Below are positions 16,735-30,650 of a stretch of DNA of 64,000 bases, piece by piece (position 1 is the first letter of the stretch; each line of letters begins with the position of its first letter). The stretch is from Cyanobium sp. FGCU6. GTDB taxonomy: Bacteria > Cyanobacteriota > Cyanobacteriia > PCC-6307 > Cyanobiaceae. The stretch is taken from NCBI GenBank assembly GCA_024958655.1, contig JANWUR010000002.1, positions 124,001 to 188,000 on the forward strand, in the 5' to 3' direction. The translations under genes and the position numbers were made by a program. The notes under the pieces were generated by a model. It saw nothing but the letters and a program-made list of their open reading frames with translations, was not told the DNA's origin and did not search any database.

Positions 16735-18690
16735 TCACCTCCCGCGGCCCCGCCAGGGCAGGGGAGGCACCAACGCATCGGTCACCGCCTGGAGCACCGA
16801 GGCCACCGGCCCCAGCTGCCCCAGCAGCACAGTGGGCGCCAGCGGTTCGATCTCCGGATCGCCCCCCGGAATCTGGTTGGTGCGCAGGAACCACAGCCCC
16901 GCCCCGTGGCGCAGAAGCACCGCAGCGACATCGTCGTGGGCGCGGCGCGGCAGCATCGAGCGCCAGCTGAGCAGCACGTCGCCGAGGCTCTGACCGGCCT
17001 GGAACGGCTGGGGCGGCGATGAACCCCGCTCGGCCGCATTCAGCAGGGCGGCATTGGCCCGCCAGTCCGGCCGCACCAGGCCGAAGGGCGTGAGCAGAGC
17101 GTCGAGGGAGCGACCCACGGCAGCCAGCGGCGCCGCGCGCTCCGCCGTGGCCGGGTCGGCCGCCAGGCGATGGCGCAGCTGCTGGATCGCCAGGAACAGG
17201 GCCTGGCTGGAATCCTGCACGCAGGAGGTGGCAGGGGTGACGCTGGCCAGGCCGGTCCCGTCGCCGCTGCGGTAGCGGGCCATCAGCACCTCGGCCTGCA
17301 GCGCCAGGGCCTCCGGCAGCGACAGGTTGCCATCGGTGCCGGGCGGCCCCTCCAGCGCCGGCAGCTGCACCAGCACTTCCGACAGGGGACGGCTGGCCAG
17401 CCAGCCCCTCTGCAGGTCGCCGGCGTAGGCGCTCCAGTCCTGACTGCCGGCCACGATCGCGTTGGGGTTGTGGGCGTAGATCTGGTGAAAGCGCAGCTCG
17501 AAACGGGGCTCGCCGCTGAAGGGATCGGCCACCACCCGCGCCTCGCCGAAGGCGAAGTGGCCGGTCACGGTGAAGCCCGGCGTGGGCTCGGCCCGCTCGC
17601 CGCCGATGCCGCCGAAGGCATGCAGCAGCAGCGCCCGATCGCCGATCCGCCACGGCCGCGGCGCCACCGCCACCGTGCTCATCCGGCCCTTCTGCCGCTC
17701 GGTGTCCCCCCAGTTCCCGTGCCGGATCCAGTGCCTGCCCTGATCGGCCTGCAGCACCCGATCGGCCTGGGGGCGCATCAGCGCCCTGGGCTCGAGCGAC
17801 TGCACCGTGAAGACGTCCTGCGCATCCGGAGCCCCCTGCAGGTACCACCCCTCGGCGCCGGCCGGGCTCGCGGCGAGCCCATCCGGCGTGGAGATATGGC
17901 GGCCATCGGCGTCGCGGGGCTGGCGGGGGATGCGCACGCTCGCGAGCGGTCCATCGAAGCGGCCGCTGGAGCGGTTCCAATGGCGCACCCGGAAGCGATC
18001 AGCTCCGGCTGCAGGATCCGGCCCCAGCACGCGCACCAGTCCCTCGTAGCGCCCGGTGGTCTGGATCGGCGGATGGTCCACCCACAGCTCCGTCATCGTC
18101 TCACCGCCGCCCCTCACCTCCACCGTCCCCTCGAGGCGCACGATCACGTCGTCGTGGGGGCGTGCACCGGCGAGCGACTGCAGCGGGCCCACCGCACGGC
18201 GCCCGTCGAGTCGCTCCGGCAGCACGTTGCCGGCGGCGATCGCCCGCCGCGCCGCCGGCGTGAGGCGGATATCGGTGGTCACCAGCGCCACCAGCCGCTG
18301 CAGTTCGGGGCGCTCCTGCCAGGTGAGCCGCAGCCGGCGCCCCACCAGCTCGCCCTGGGCGGGCGGTGCCAGCTCCAGTTCGATCCATACCCAGTCGCCG
18401 CCGTGCTGTCGCGCCTCCGCCGCCGTGGGCAGGATCAGCCGGCCCTGCCAGGCGGCACGGGGACGGTAGAGGGCGGGATCGGGTCGGCGATCGAGGGGAA
18501 AGAACCCGGGCCGGTTGAAGGGCATGCGCTGCGCCAGCGCATAACTGGAGGGTCGGTCCTCACTCGCGGCGGACCCGGCCACCGGCGACGGCGCCGTGGA
18601 AGCCGCCAACAGGTGAGCCGCCCCGGCAACGGCCAGCAACAGACCGCCAGCAGCGGCCGGGCGTGCCCACCGCCTGCCCCCTGTGCCCAT
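16735..18690 (-). CDS. Large secreted or membrane-anchored hypothetical protein
   Basis: This is a 651-residue protein from ATG 18690; a GTG at 18720 would add 10 residues. The N-terminus has twin arginines and a hydrophobic stretch (RRWARPAAAGGLLLAVAGAAHLL), so it is probably exported or anchored. The remainder is mixed alpha/beta with notable blocks LRLTWQERPELQRL, VRVLGPDPAAGADRFRVRHW, LLLHAFGGIGGE, and FAFGEARVVADPFSGEPRF next to FHQIYAHNPNAIVAGSQDW. I recognise no catalytic motif or named family. It stands alone between two minus-strand groups. Its size and composition point to a real, conserved protein. Confidence 0.7.
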   Translation of the reverse strand: MGTGGRRWARPAAAGGLLLAVAGAAHLLAASTAPSPVAGSAASEDRPSSYALAQRMPFNRPGFFPLDRRPDPALYRPRAAWQGRLILPTAAEARQHGGDWVWIELELAPPAQGELVGRRLRLTWQERPELQRLVALVTTDIRLTPAARRAIAAGNVLPERLDGRRAVGPLQSLAGARPHDDVIVRLEGTVEVRGGGETMTELWVDHPPIQTTGRYEGLVRVLGPDPAAGADRFRVRHWNRSSGRFDGPLASVRIPRQPRDADGRHISTPDGLAASPAGAEGWYLQGAPDAQDVFTVQSLEPRALMRPQADRVLQADQGRHWIRHGNWGDTERQKGRMSTVAVAPRPWRIGDRALLLHAFGGIGGERAEPTPGFTVTGHFAFGEARVVADPFSGEPRFELRFHQIYAHNPNAIVAGSQDWSAYAGDLQRGWLASRPLSEVLVQLPALEGPPGTDGNLSLPEALALQAEVLMARYRSGDGTGLASVTPATSCVQDSSQALFLAIQQLRHRLAADPATAERAAPLAAVGRSLDALLTPFGLVRPDWRANAALLNAAERGSSPPQPFQAGQSLGDVLLSWRSMLPRRAHDDVAAVLLRHGAGLWFLRTNQIPGGDPEIEPLAPTVLLGQLGPVASVLQAVTDALVPPLPWRGRGR

Positions 18691-18763
18691 CACGCCCGGC
18701 TCCGCCCGCCTGAGGCGCACTCTGGCGGAGCGCGCCCCAGGCGGGGAGCACCCGGGTCAGAGA

Positions 18764-23508
<4,745 letters not shown>

Positions 23509-23512
<4 letters not shown>

Positions 23513-24783
23513 AGCAGCGGTGAGGCGATGGGCAGGGCCTCGAGGGCGAGGGCCAGCAGGGGCAGGAGGTCGTTGAGCAGGCTGCGCTGATGGGGCTCAA
23601 GCGGATGGAAGCTGGCCAGCTCGAGCACCGCCAGCACCTCCTCGCCGATGCTCACGGGCACCACCAGCAGCCCACCGGCCGGGGAGCGGCCGGTGCCACT
23701 GGCGATCGCCAGGGCCTCGGCCGCAGGAGCCATGAGTTCCAGGGGCCTGCCCTGGCTTGCGCACTCACCCACCAGCCCATCGCCGAAGGCGACGCAGGGC
23801 GACGCGCCCTCGGGATCGGCAAGGGCATAGCTGCCCACCAGGCGCAGCCGTTCACGCCCGCTCTCGCGCAGATAGAAGGTGGCTGAGGCGATGCCGATCA
23901 GGGGTGAGAGCTCCCTCAGGAAGCAGTCGGCCAGAGCCCTCGGTTCATGCAGTCGCTGCAGGGCGGCGGTGATGCGCACCTGCTGGGCCTTGGCCCACTG
24001 GTCGCGCGCCAGCTGCGCGGCCATCTGCTGGTAGGCCTCCATGGAGGCCGCCAGCTCCCGGATCTCGGCGACGGCCGGGCCCAGGGCCAGGGGCGGGGGC
24101 GACTCCCCCGCCAGCAGGGCCCGCACCCGCTGGTTGAGGCGCCGCAGGGGCTCGCCGACAACGCGCGGATGCAGAACCAGAGGGACCCCCACCACCAGCA
24201 GCAGCGCCAACAGCGCCAGCAGACGGCACAACCACCACCAGGCTGCGGCCCGGCGGCGCTGCTGACTGATCGCCTGGTCGAGACGCCGCTCGAGCCGCTG
24301 CTGCAGCTGCTGCCCAGGGCCATGGATCTGGCGGAGGGCGCGCAGGTATCCCGGACCGAACACGAGCTCGATGGCCCGCTCCCGTTCGCCGGCCTCCACG
24401 GCCGCCATCGCCTCGGTCTCCACGGGGATCAGGGCATCGGAGCGGGCCCGGGCCTGGCTGAACAGGGCCCGTTCCTCCGCGGTGAGGGCCATCCTGTCGA
24501 GGGCCCTGGCCGCCCGTTCGCGGCTGCGGGCCACATCCACCTCCCGCCAGTAGGCCTGGGCGTAGAGGGGGTCGCCGGTGGCCGCGAACCCCTGCACGCT
24601 GGCGGTGAGCTGGCGTGAACCGGCCAGAAAGCGGGTGAGCTCGCGGCTGGACGCGATATGGCCGCGGTAGGCGACCGTTTCGCGGCTGCGCTCCCGCTCG
24701 AACCCCTGAAACGCCAGGGCACCGGCAGTGGCCAGGGCGAGAACAAGCGCGGTGAGCAGCGTATGGGCAGCCCGGATCCGCAT
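23509..24783 (-). CDS. HAMP-GAF membrane sensor without kinase domain
   Basis: This 424-residue protein has helix 1 (about 7-25), a periplasmic CHASE3-like helical sensor, helix 2 (about 188-208), HAMP ([16 protein letters not shown]...) and a GAF domain (about 270-415), and then stops. It has no histidine kinase, GGDEF or other output domain. Its HAMP-GAF part is clearly similar to the same part of the hybrid kinase encoded next (shared VRI/VAIAAx[48 protein letters not shown]). It looks like a duplicated, trimmed copy, perhaps a co-receptor. It overlaps the kinase gene by 4 bases and follows the HD-GYP gene by 12. Confidence 0.85.
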
Positions 24784-24795
24784 GGGCAGGCGGTG

Positions 24796-25956
24796 CTAGG
24801 GCCGCGCGTCTCCCGTCATGATGCGCAGGGAGTCGGCTTTGCGCTGCAGATCGGCGTCACTGTCACGGAAACACTCAGCGATGGCGCGGAACTGCCCCTC
24901 CACGGCCCGGAAGGCCTCCACGACATCGGGATCGAAATGGCGGCCGCGGCCCGCCTCGATGATCGCCATCGCCGCCTCATGGCTCATCGCCTCCTTGTAG
25001 AGGCGGGGACTGATCAGGGCGTCGTAGACATCGGCCAGGGCCATCAGCCGGGCCGAGAGCGGAATGGCCTCGCCGGCCAGGCCCTGCGGATAGCCGCTGC
25101 CGTCCCACTTCTCCTGGTGGCTGTAGGCGATCTCCTTGGCGACGTGCAGGAAGTCCACCTCCATCCCCAGCTGTCGCTCGGCCGTGGCGATGGCATCGCG
25201 ACCGAGGGTGGTGTGGGTCTTCATGATCGCGAACTCCTCCGGTGTGAAGCGGCCGGGCTTGAGCAGGATGCGATCCGGGATGCCCACCTTGCCGATGTCA
25301 TGCAGGGGGGCGGAGCGGAAGAGCAGATCGATCGTGCGGTCGTCGAGCTGGCTGCCGTAGCGGGGGTGGGAGCGCAGCTGTTCAGCCAGGGCCTTGACGT
25401 AGTGCTGCGTGCGGCGGATGTGATGACCGGTCTCGCTGTCGCGGGTTTCCGCCAGTCCGGCCATCATCTGGATGGTCACGTCCTGGATGGCGATCAGATC
25501 ACGGGTACGCCGCTGCACCTCGGCCTCGAGAAAGATGTTCTGATCTCGCAGGAAATCGGCCGCGTCCTTGAGCTGGAGCTGGGTGGCCACCCGTGCCAGC
25601 ACGATCGGCGGATTGACAGGTTTGCTGATGAAATCCACGGCACCCAGTTCCAGTGCTCTGGTTTCATCCTCGGTGGCCGACATGGCCGTGAGGAAAATGA
25701 TCGGAATCATCCGGGTTGCAGGGTCGCGCTTCAGCTGTTCGCACACCTGATAGCCGGAGAGACCCGGCATCATGATGTCGAGCAGGATCAGATCGGGGGG
25801 GGTGCCTGAGCGGGCGATCTGCAGGGCCTTCTCGCCACTGATCGCCACCTTCACCCGGTAGCGATCCTGGAGAAGCCCCGCCATCAGATCGAGATTGGCC
25901 GGGGTGTCGTCCACGACCAGGATCGTGGCGGGTTCGGATGAGCGGCGATCGGCCAT
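24796..25956 (-). CDS. REC-HD-GYP response regulator (c-di-GMP phosphodiesterase)
   Basis: This is a 386-residue response regulator. The receiver (about 10-130) has the acid pair (VVDD), the phospho-acceptor Asp in LILLDIMMPG, Thr in FLTAMSA and Lys in ISKPV. The HD-GYP domain (about 170-365) has SETGHHIRRTQHYV, HDIGKVGIPD, the KTHTTLG helix, and HQEKWDGSGYPQGL, the GYP motif. Enzymes of this class break c-di-GMP to pGpG or GMP. It is the first gene of the operon with the GAF sensor and hybrid kinase, which are the likely source of its phosphoryl group. Start is ATG 25956. Confidence 0.93.
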   Translation of the reverse strand: MADRRSSEPATILVVDDTPANLDLMAGLLQDRYRVKVAISGEKALQIARSGTPPDLILLDIMMPGLSGYQVCEQLKRDPATRMIPIIFLTAMSATEDETRALELGAVDFISKPVNPPIVLARVATQLQLKDAADFLRDQNIFLEAEVQRRTRDLIAIQDVTIQMMAGLAETRDSETGHHIRRTQHYVKALAEQLRSHPRYGSQLDDRTIDLLFRSAPLHDIGKVGIPDRILLKPGRFTPEEFAIMKTHTTLGRDAIATAERQLGMEVDFLHVAKEIAYSHQEKWDGSGYPQGLAGEAIPLSARLMALADVYDALISPRLYKEAMSHEAAMAIIEAGRGRHFDPDVVEAFRAVEGQFRAIAECFRDSDADLQRKADSLRIMTGDARP

Positions 25957-26118
25957 CGGAGGGACGGGACGTCCAACGCTCAGCCATCATCGTCTTGACC
26001 AGTTCCTACACTCACATGTCCGCGCCCCGAAGCGTTCCTGCCGCTCCCGGGGGATGGGCTGATGCTGGTGCTGGCCTCCGGCACGGTGATGGAGGACGGA
26101 TCCACGGCCATCAACGCC

Positions 26119-26529
26119 TCACCAGGCTGAGAGCACTGTCAGCTGCAGCGAAGGAGCCAGGGTCCGAAACTCCCCGAGGCGGGGGCTCCACACCCGACCG
26201 CTCAGGAGCTCGTGTGCAGTGGCAAGCGCCATGTCCTGGCCCTCCTGCAGCCTCAGCTGATCGAGGGGAACCGTAAGGGCACCGCGGAACACATGGAGGA
26301 CACGATGGGGATCTCGATCGGCGAACCAGAAGCTGAGCTCACCCGCCAGCCAGCCGATCTCCTCCTGCAGCTCCCGGCGCAGGGCGAACTCAGGGGTTTC
26401 GCCGGGGTCGAGGTGGCCGCCGAACAGCCCCCAGCTGCCGGGGTGCACGATCCCCTCGATGTCGTCGCGGAGCTGGAGCAGCCAGCGGCCCTCCCGCTCC
26501 AGTACGGCCAGGGCGACCTCAGCAGGCAT
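26119..26529 (-). CDS. NUDIX hydrolase
   Basis: This is a 136-residue NUDIX protein. The box G-x5-E-x7-R-E-x2-E-E-x-G is met by GHLDPGETPEFALRRELQEEIG, with the metal-binding RExxEE intact. Enzymes of the fold hydrolyse nucleoside diphosphates linked to another group; the substrate is not predictable here. The rest is a short alpha/beta body with a Trp-rich strand (SFWFADRDP). It is followed 41 bases upstream on the same strand by the TerB-like gene. Start is ATG 26529. Confidence 0.88.
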   Translation of the reverse strand: MPAEVALAVLEREGRWLLQLRDDIEGIVHPGSWGLFGGHLDPGETPEFALRRELQEEIGWLAGELSFWFADRDPHRVLHVFRGALTVPLDQLRLQEGQDMALATAHELLSGRVWSPRLGEFRTLAPSLQLTVLSAW

Positions 26530-26570
26530 CGGCGGCTGGAAATCAGGGCTTCCAGCCTGCCGGAGTGCGA

Positions 26571-27032
26571 TCAGGCCGGATCCAAAAGGGCGGCATGAAG
26601 CACGTCCATGACCTCGCCCACCCGCACCGTTTCCTCTTCCGGCAGTTCCAGGGCACAGGCCAGGCTGGCGAGGATGTTGCGCTCGTCGTCCTCCAGCGGG
26701 CCATCGGAGCGCATGATCTCGGCGGCCACCGCATAGGCGGTGTGGCGCTGCCGGGCGCTGAGGGCGGCGGCGGCATCGAGCATCAGGTGCTGGGCACCAT
26801 GGCAGCGCAGGTCGGCGAGCAGGGCGTCGAGCAACTTCACCATCTCGGTGTCGCCGAAACCGCGGAAGGGATCGCGGTAGTCGAGGGTGTGGCGCAGGGC
26901 CCGCGAACCGGCCGGCGTGAGGACGCCGTCCCAGGACACCGCGGCCAGGGCCACGGCGGCAAAGGCACGCGCCGGGTCCATCGGACGGCGTTCAAGGGCG
27001 GCATCCCGGGTGGGCAGGAGGGTGGAAGTCAT
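26571..27032 (-). CDS. TerB-like helical protein
   Basis: This is a 153-residue, all-helical protein from ATG 27032 (MTSTLLPTRDAALERRP). The pattern AFAAVALAAVSWDGVLTPAG..., the acidic loop RSDGPLEDDERNILASLACALELPEEE and the overall spacing resemble the tellurite-resistance TerB fold, where paired acidic loops bind metal. TerB-like proteins in cyanobacteria are usually of unknown role, and tellurite resistance should not be assumed. A longer in-frame start at 27083 exists but adds a Pro-rich tail. It sits upstream of the NUDIX gene. Confidence 0.55.
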   Translation of the reverse strand: MTSTLLPTRDAALERRPMDPARAFAAVALAAVSWDGVLTPAGSRALRHTLDYRDPFRGFGDTEMVKLLDALLADLRCHGAQHLMLDAAAALSARQRHTAYAVAAEIMRSDGPLEDDERNILASLACALELPEEETVRVGEVMDVLHAALLDPA

Positions 27033-27948
27033 GGGGCGGAGAGCTGGGGGGTCAGGGGCGCATCCGAGGTCGATGCTCTCCATCGTTAGGGAGCCGCGGC
27101 GTCCTCAGGCCGTAGCGAGCGAGACCATTTTCAGGAGCTGAGGACAATCACTCAGCTCCGCAGTGGATGGCCTGACCGCATGGCTGGCTGAGGCACAGCT
27201 GCCGCCACTGCGCAAACCTGATCCGGAACAGGTCCGGCCCCTGGGGAAGATCGCCTTGAAAAGGACGGCAACCCTGGCTGGCGCGGTGGGGCCAATCGAC
27301 CGGGGCAGCAACGGGATTCAAAGGCTCCGCTGATAGAAAAGCCCCCACCTGAACACGTCCTGCAGCTTGCCGCCATTCTGCCCTCGGCCCAACAAGGTGA
27401 ACGGGTATCTGACGCACCTGAGGCGTAGCGCTCCGCTTGTGGTTGACGTCTTATTCAGGTTGAGCAAGGGACGCCTTCATCAGCAACCCGTAGACGCGAT
27501 TGCTGACCAGATGAGCCTCTTTACCCCAATCAGTTGCCACTGCAAGGCTAAAACTCTGCTGATTCCGGCACTGTGCCAAGACTCCAGCACCTTGTCACCA
27601 CTTTTTTACCGCTTTTTCACCAGGCTCTCACCACCTGGGTACGCCGATCTGACCTGCAGCAACGACACGAGTGTCGCCGTTCAGCGAAGGAAGCACCTGG
27701 GCGCTATTTCGTAATGGTGGGACAAAGGCGCAAAGGCGGAGCCATCACACACGTAAAGCCCGGGGCGACACTCAGGCCCCGATCAACCTGCCCATCCATG
27801 GGCCTGCGCACTACGTGGTAGACCCTATGCGACTGAGACGTCAACCATGCCTCAGCCCGGCAGCCACTGGTTTACACTCAATCGTCCTCACCGACAAGCC
27901 CGCCTTACAAAAGTCCTGGCCCACTGTCTGCGCGAGAGCACGTGCCCA
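27033..27948. other. Long gene-poor intergenic region
   Basis: These 916 bases lie between the divergent TerB-like and periplasmic-binding-protein genes. G+C is lower than in the flanks, and all six frames are broken by stops into pieces below about 95 codons with no family resemblance. One 50-60 codon frame near 27163-27333 (VDGLTAWLAEAQLPPLRKPD...) reads smoothly and could be a gene remnant. I see no tRNA, CRISPR or clear inverted repeats. The promoter of the binding-protein/GGDEF operon must lie towards the right end. Confidence 0.45.
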
Positions 27949-29100
27949 ATGACGATAAGAGTCCCACAACTCTTGCCAAGCACACGCAGCGCGAGGATTG
28001 CCAGCCTATCCGCTGCGCTTCTCGGGGTTGGAGCCATAGTCGTTGCCGGGCTGCTGCAGCAGCGCGCTCCCATCCCGGTGGCCATTGGCATCGACCTGCC
28101 CCTGACCCCAGGAGCAGCAATCGATCCAAGCGACAAGAACGCGGCCGATTTCTATAAAGAAGAGCATCCCAATAGCCCCATCGAGATTTACAGCGCCTAC
28201 AACAGTCCAGACCCGAAGCAGGCGCCGGCGGATCTAAAGCAGGCAATGGCACGGGGAATTCAGTTTTTTATCAACACGCAGGCCTCAAGCCATGCCGTAA
28301 AATGCCTTGATCTCTTTGCATCTGATCGCGCGCTTTCCATCAATGTCTCTGCAACCAGTGCACGCCTGAGCAACCGCGACGACTACTTCCTACGCCTTAT
28401 TCCCGACCTCGTTAGCGAACAGAAGTTCATCGCCGCCAAGGTTGCCAGCCTCAAGGGTAAACATCTGTTGATTTTGCAGGACACAAGCAATCTTGCCTAT
28501 ACAGAACCGGCGCTGCAGGTCTTCCAGGGGCAGCTAAGTCCACACAGCAAATGGCAGCTTAAGGTGCAACGGCTAAACTTCACTACCTATCACCCGAGCC
28601 AGGTCGAGGCAGTGATGCAGCAGAGCTGGGATGGGCTCTACATCCTCGGCGGCTCCTTCCTGGCCTCAATCGGCAACATTGCTCAGCAATTTCACCTCGC
28701 TCATCCCAAAGCTCCGATTGTGCTGACCCCATGGGCACGCTCCGCCATCGTGATGAGCAATGCCGGTGAAGCTGCCAATCGCATCATTCAGGTCAGTCCC
28801 TATCTCGAGACATCTGGCTCCCCAGCTCTGAAGCGCTATCTGCAGAGCTTCGAGGCACGCTTTGGGTATGAGCCCTATGCCATGAGTCTCGGCACACGCC
28901 AGGCTCTGGAACTCCTGGATCAGGCTTTTTCCCATGGGCATCGCACTCCAGCGGCAGTGAAGCGCTATCTATTGAGCAAGCCAGTCCACCATACCAGCCT
29001 GGGCTCGGTTAGCTTCAATCGCTATGGAGATAGCGAGGGAAGACTTTATGCCTATAGCCCCACACCTTCCCACCCTGCCACGTCTCAAGGCAAGCCGTGA
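27949..29100 (+). CDS. Type 1 periplasmic binding protein (LivJ-like) with signal anchor
   Basis: This is a 383-residue protein from ATG 27949 (MTIRVPQLLP...); longer in-frame options back to 27847 are unconvincing. An N-terminal hydrophobic helix (about 15-36) without a lipobox would export or anchor it. The body matches type 1 periplasmic binding folds: a first lobe with HLLILQDTSNLAYTEPALQVFQ, WDGLYILGGSFLASIGN and APIVLTPWARSA, and a late AMSLGTRQALELLDQAF helix typical of the leucine/branched-chain amino-acid and urea binder group. No ABC transporter genes are adjacent. Instead it overlaps the GGDEF sensor gene as GTGA, suggesting it presents a ligand to that membrane protein. Confidence 0.75.
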   Translation: MTIRVPQLLPSTRSARIASLSAALLGVGAIVVAGLLQQRAPIPVAIGIDLPLTPGAAIDPSDKNAADFYKEEHPNSPIEIYSAYNSPDPKQAPADLKQAMARGIQFFINTQASSHAVKCLDLFASDRALSINVSATSARLSNRDDYFLRLIPDLVSEQKFIAAKVASLKGKHLLILQDTSNLAYTEPALQVFQGQLSPHSKWQLKVQRLNFTTYHPSQVEAVMQQSWDGLYILGGSFLASIGNIAQQFHLAHPKAPIVLTPWARSAIVMSNAGEAANRIIQVSPYLETSGSPALKRYLQSFEARFGYEPYAMSLGTRQALELLDQAFSHGHRTPAAVKRYLLSKPVHHTSLGSVSFNRYGDSEGRLYAYSPTPSHPATSQGKP

Positions 29101-30626
29101 AACAGCGCCGGTTGCCCACCTTCTGGCAGAGCAATCTCATCCAGGAAACTCAGGTTCTTGTACTGCTGATTCTTCTGTTCGCCGCTTCTGGAGGATGGGC
29201 ACTCACTGAGCTGCGTAAGCGCTACATCGCTCTCTACCGTGCCGAGGCCAAGAAAATTGAACTGGCTCTCAGCGAGCAGCTGCAGCAGGCAAGAGTCCAA
29301 CTCGCCCATTTCGCTGAGTTATCGGAATCGCAACGAAATCTACAGACAGCAAGACTGCTTGCCGACTTTTCCGATCTTTATGAAATCGATCCTCAGCTAC
29401 GGATCACACGAATCATCAAAAGCCTGCCGCGGAGCCAGGTCTTTCCTGGATTCACCTTGAGTCGTAGCGCCCTGGCCAGCGATCTGCTGCAGACACCCAG
29501 CGCCACTGACATCTCTCCGGTCCTGCGGGGCTTCGAAGACAGCCGTGCGAGTATTTACATCGTCCACAAAAGGCCTGGCGGCTTGCTGCTGGGCCGGATG
29601 AATCTGGAATCTCTGCAACGGTTTCTACGCCAATCCAGCGCCACCACCCAGACTCCCGTGTTACTGATACCACGTGATGGATCCGTACTGCTGGCGAGTA
29701 ACACGTCCCTACGCATTCCCGCTTTCCCCATTCACGAGACCCCGCCAAACCAAGCGGTTCGCGAGCCCCTGAGTCTTGCTGGTCAGAACTGGATTCCAAT
29801 CCTCACATCGGCCCATTCGGTTGGTGCCACCATCGTGACCCTGGTGCCCACGAAGGAACTGGCTGATGAGCAGTCGGCCATTGTGATGCTTCTGGTGATC
29901 GCCAGTGTTGGCAGCGGCACATTGGTGGCATTGAAGACCCTGCGCATGCGCCGCCAATTCAGCCAGCCCATCGCCGAGTTGGCCGACAGCATGCGCAATC
30001 TCAGATCCAGCGCCACCGACGGCGAACCAGAGATTGCGATGGCCAGCTTTTCGGAGCTCGAGACCATCCAGTTGGCCTTTCAGGCGATGGCGCGTGAAAT
30101 CCGCGAACGCGAGCAACAGCTGCGCCTCCGCGCCACCGTTGATGAACTGACCGGCCTGTTAACCAGGCGCGAACTCCTGGAGCAGCTCCAGGAGCTGCTG
30201 AACCACCCGGAACGACATCGCCCTGGTGAAGGTCTGGCCGTGCTGTTCTCCGATCTCGACCGCTTCAAGGAGATCAACGACGGTCTGGGCCATGCCGCTG
30301 GTGATCTGGTGCTGCGCAGCGTTGCTGAGAGGATTCGCCAGGTCATCCACAGCGACGATCTTGCCGGCCGCATGGGCGGTGATGAGATGGTGGTCGTGCT
30401 GCGCTCCGTGGCTGATCTCGATGCCGCCGTGGCCGTGGCAGAAACCATCGCGGCAGCCATCAGCCGCCCCATCCGAGGCGATGCCATGGAGGCGATGATC
30501 ACCGCCAGCATCGGGGTTGCCTTCGCCATGCCCGCCGAAGGGGTCGACGCACTCATCGCCCGCGCCGACATCGCCATGTACGAGGCCAAACAGGCCGGTC
30601 GGGCCCGGGTCATCCGGATCGACTGA
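29097..30626 (+). CDS. Membrane GGDEF protein (putative diguanylate cyclase)
   Basis: This 509-residue protein starts at GTG 29097, overlapping the binding-protein stop. Helix 1 (about 19-38) and helix 2 (about 258-282) bracket a periplasmic sensor of some 220 residues. A HAMP-like linker and a coiled segment (AREIREREQQLRLRATVDELTGLLTRRELLEQL) follow, then a GGDEF domain. The active-site motif is GGDEM (426-430), with FSDLDRFKEINDGLGH and the tail YEAKQAGRAR intact, so synthesis of c-di-GMP is plausible. The inhibitory I-site reads H-S-D-D instead of R-x-x-D, so feedback inhibition is probably lost. It likely senses the upstream binding protein. Confidence 0.87.
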   Translation: MKQRRLPTFWQSNLIQETQVLVLLILLFAASGGWALTELRKRYIALYRAEAKKIELALSEQLQQARVQLAHFAELSESQRNLQTARLLADFSDLYEIDPQLRITRIIKSLPRSQVFPGFTLSRSALASDLLQTPSATDISPVLRGFEDSRASIYIVHKRPGGLLLGRMNLESLQRFLRQSSATTQTPVLLIPRDGSVLLASNTSLRIPAFPIHETPPNQAVREPLSLAGQNWIPILTSAHSVGATIVTLVPTKELADEQSAIVMLLVIASVGSGTLVALKTLRMRRQFSQPIAELADSMRNLRSSATDGEPEIAMASFSELETIQLAFQAMAREIREREQQLRLRATVDELTGLLTRRELLEQLQELLNHPERHRPGEGLAVLFSDLDRFKEINDGLGHAAGDLVLRSVAERIRQVIHSDDLAGRMGGDEMVVVLRSVADLDAAVAVAETIAAAISRPIRGDAMEAMITASIGVAFAMPAEGVDALIARADIAMYEAKQAGRARVIRID

Positions 30627-30650
30627 GCCTGATCCGCTCAGGCCCTTTCC

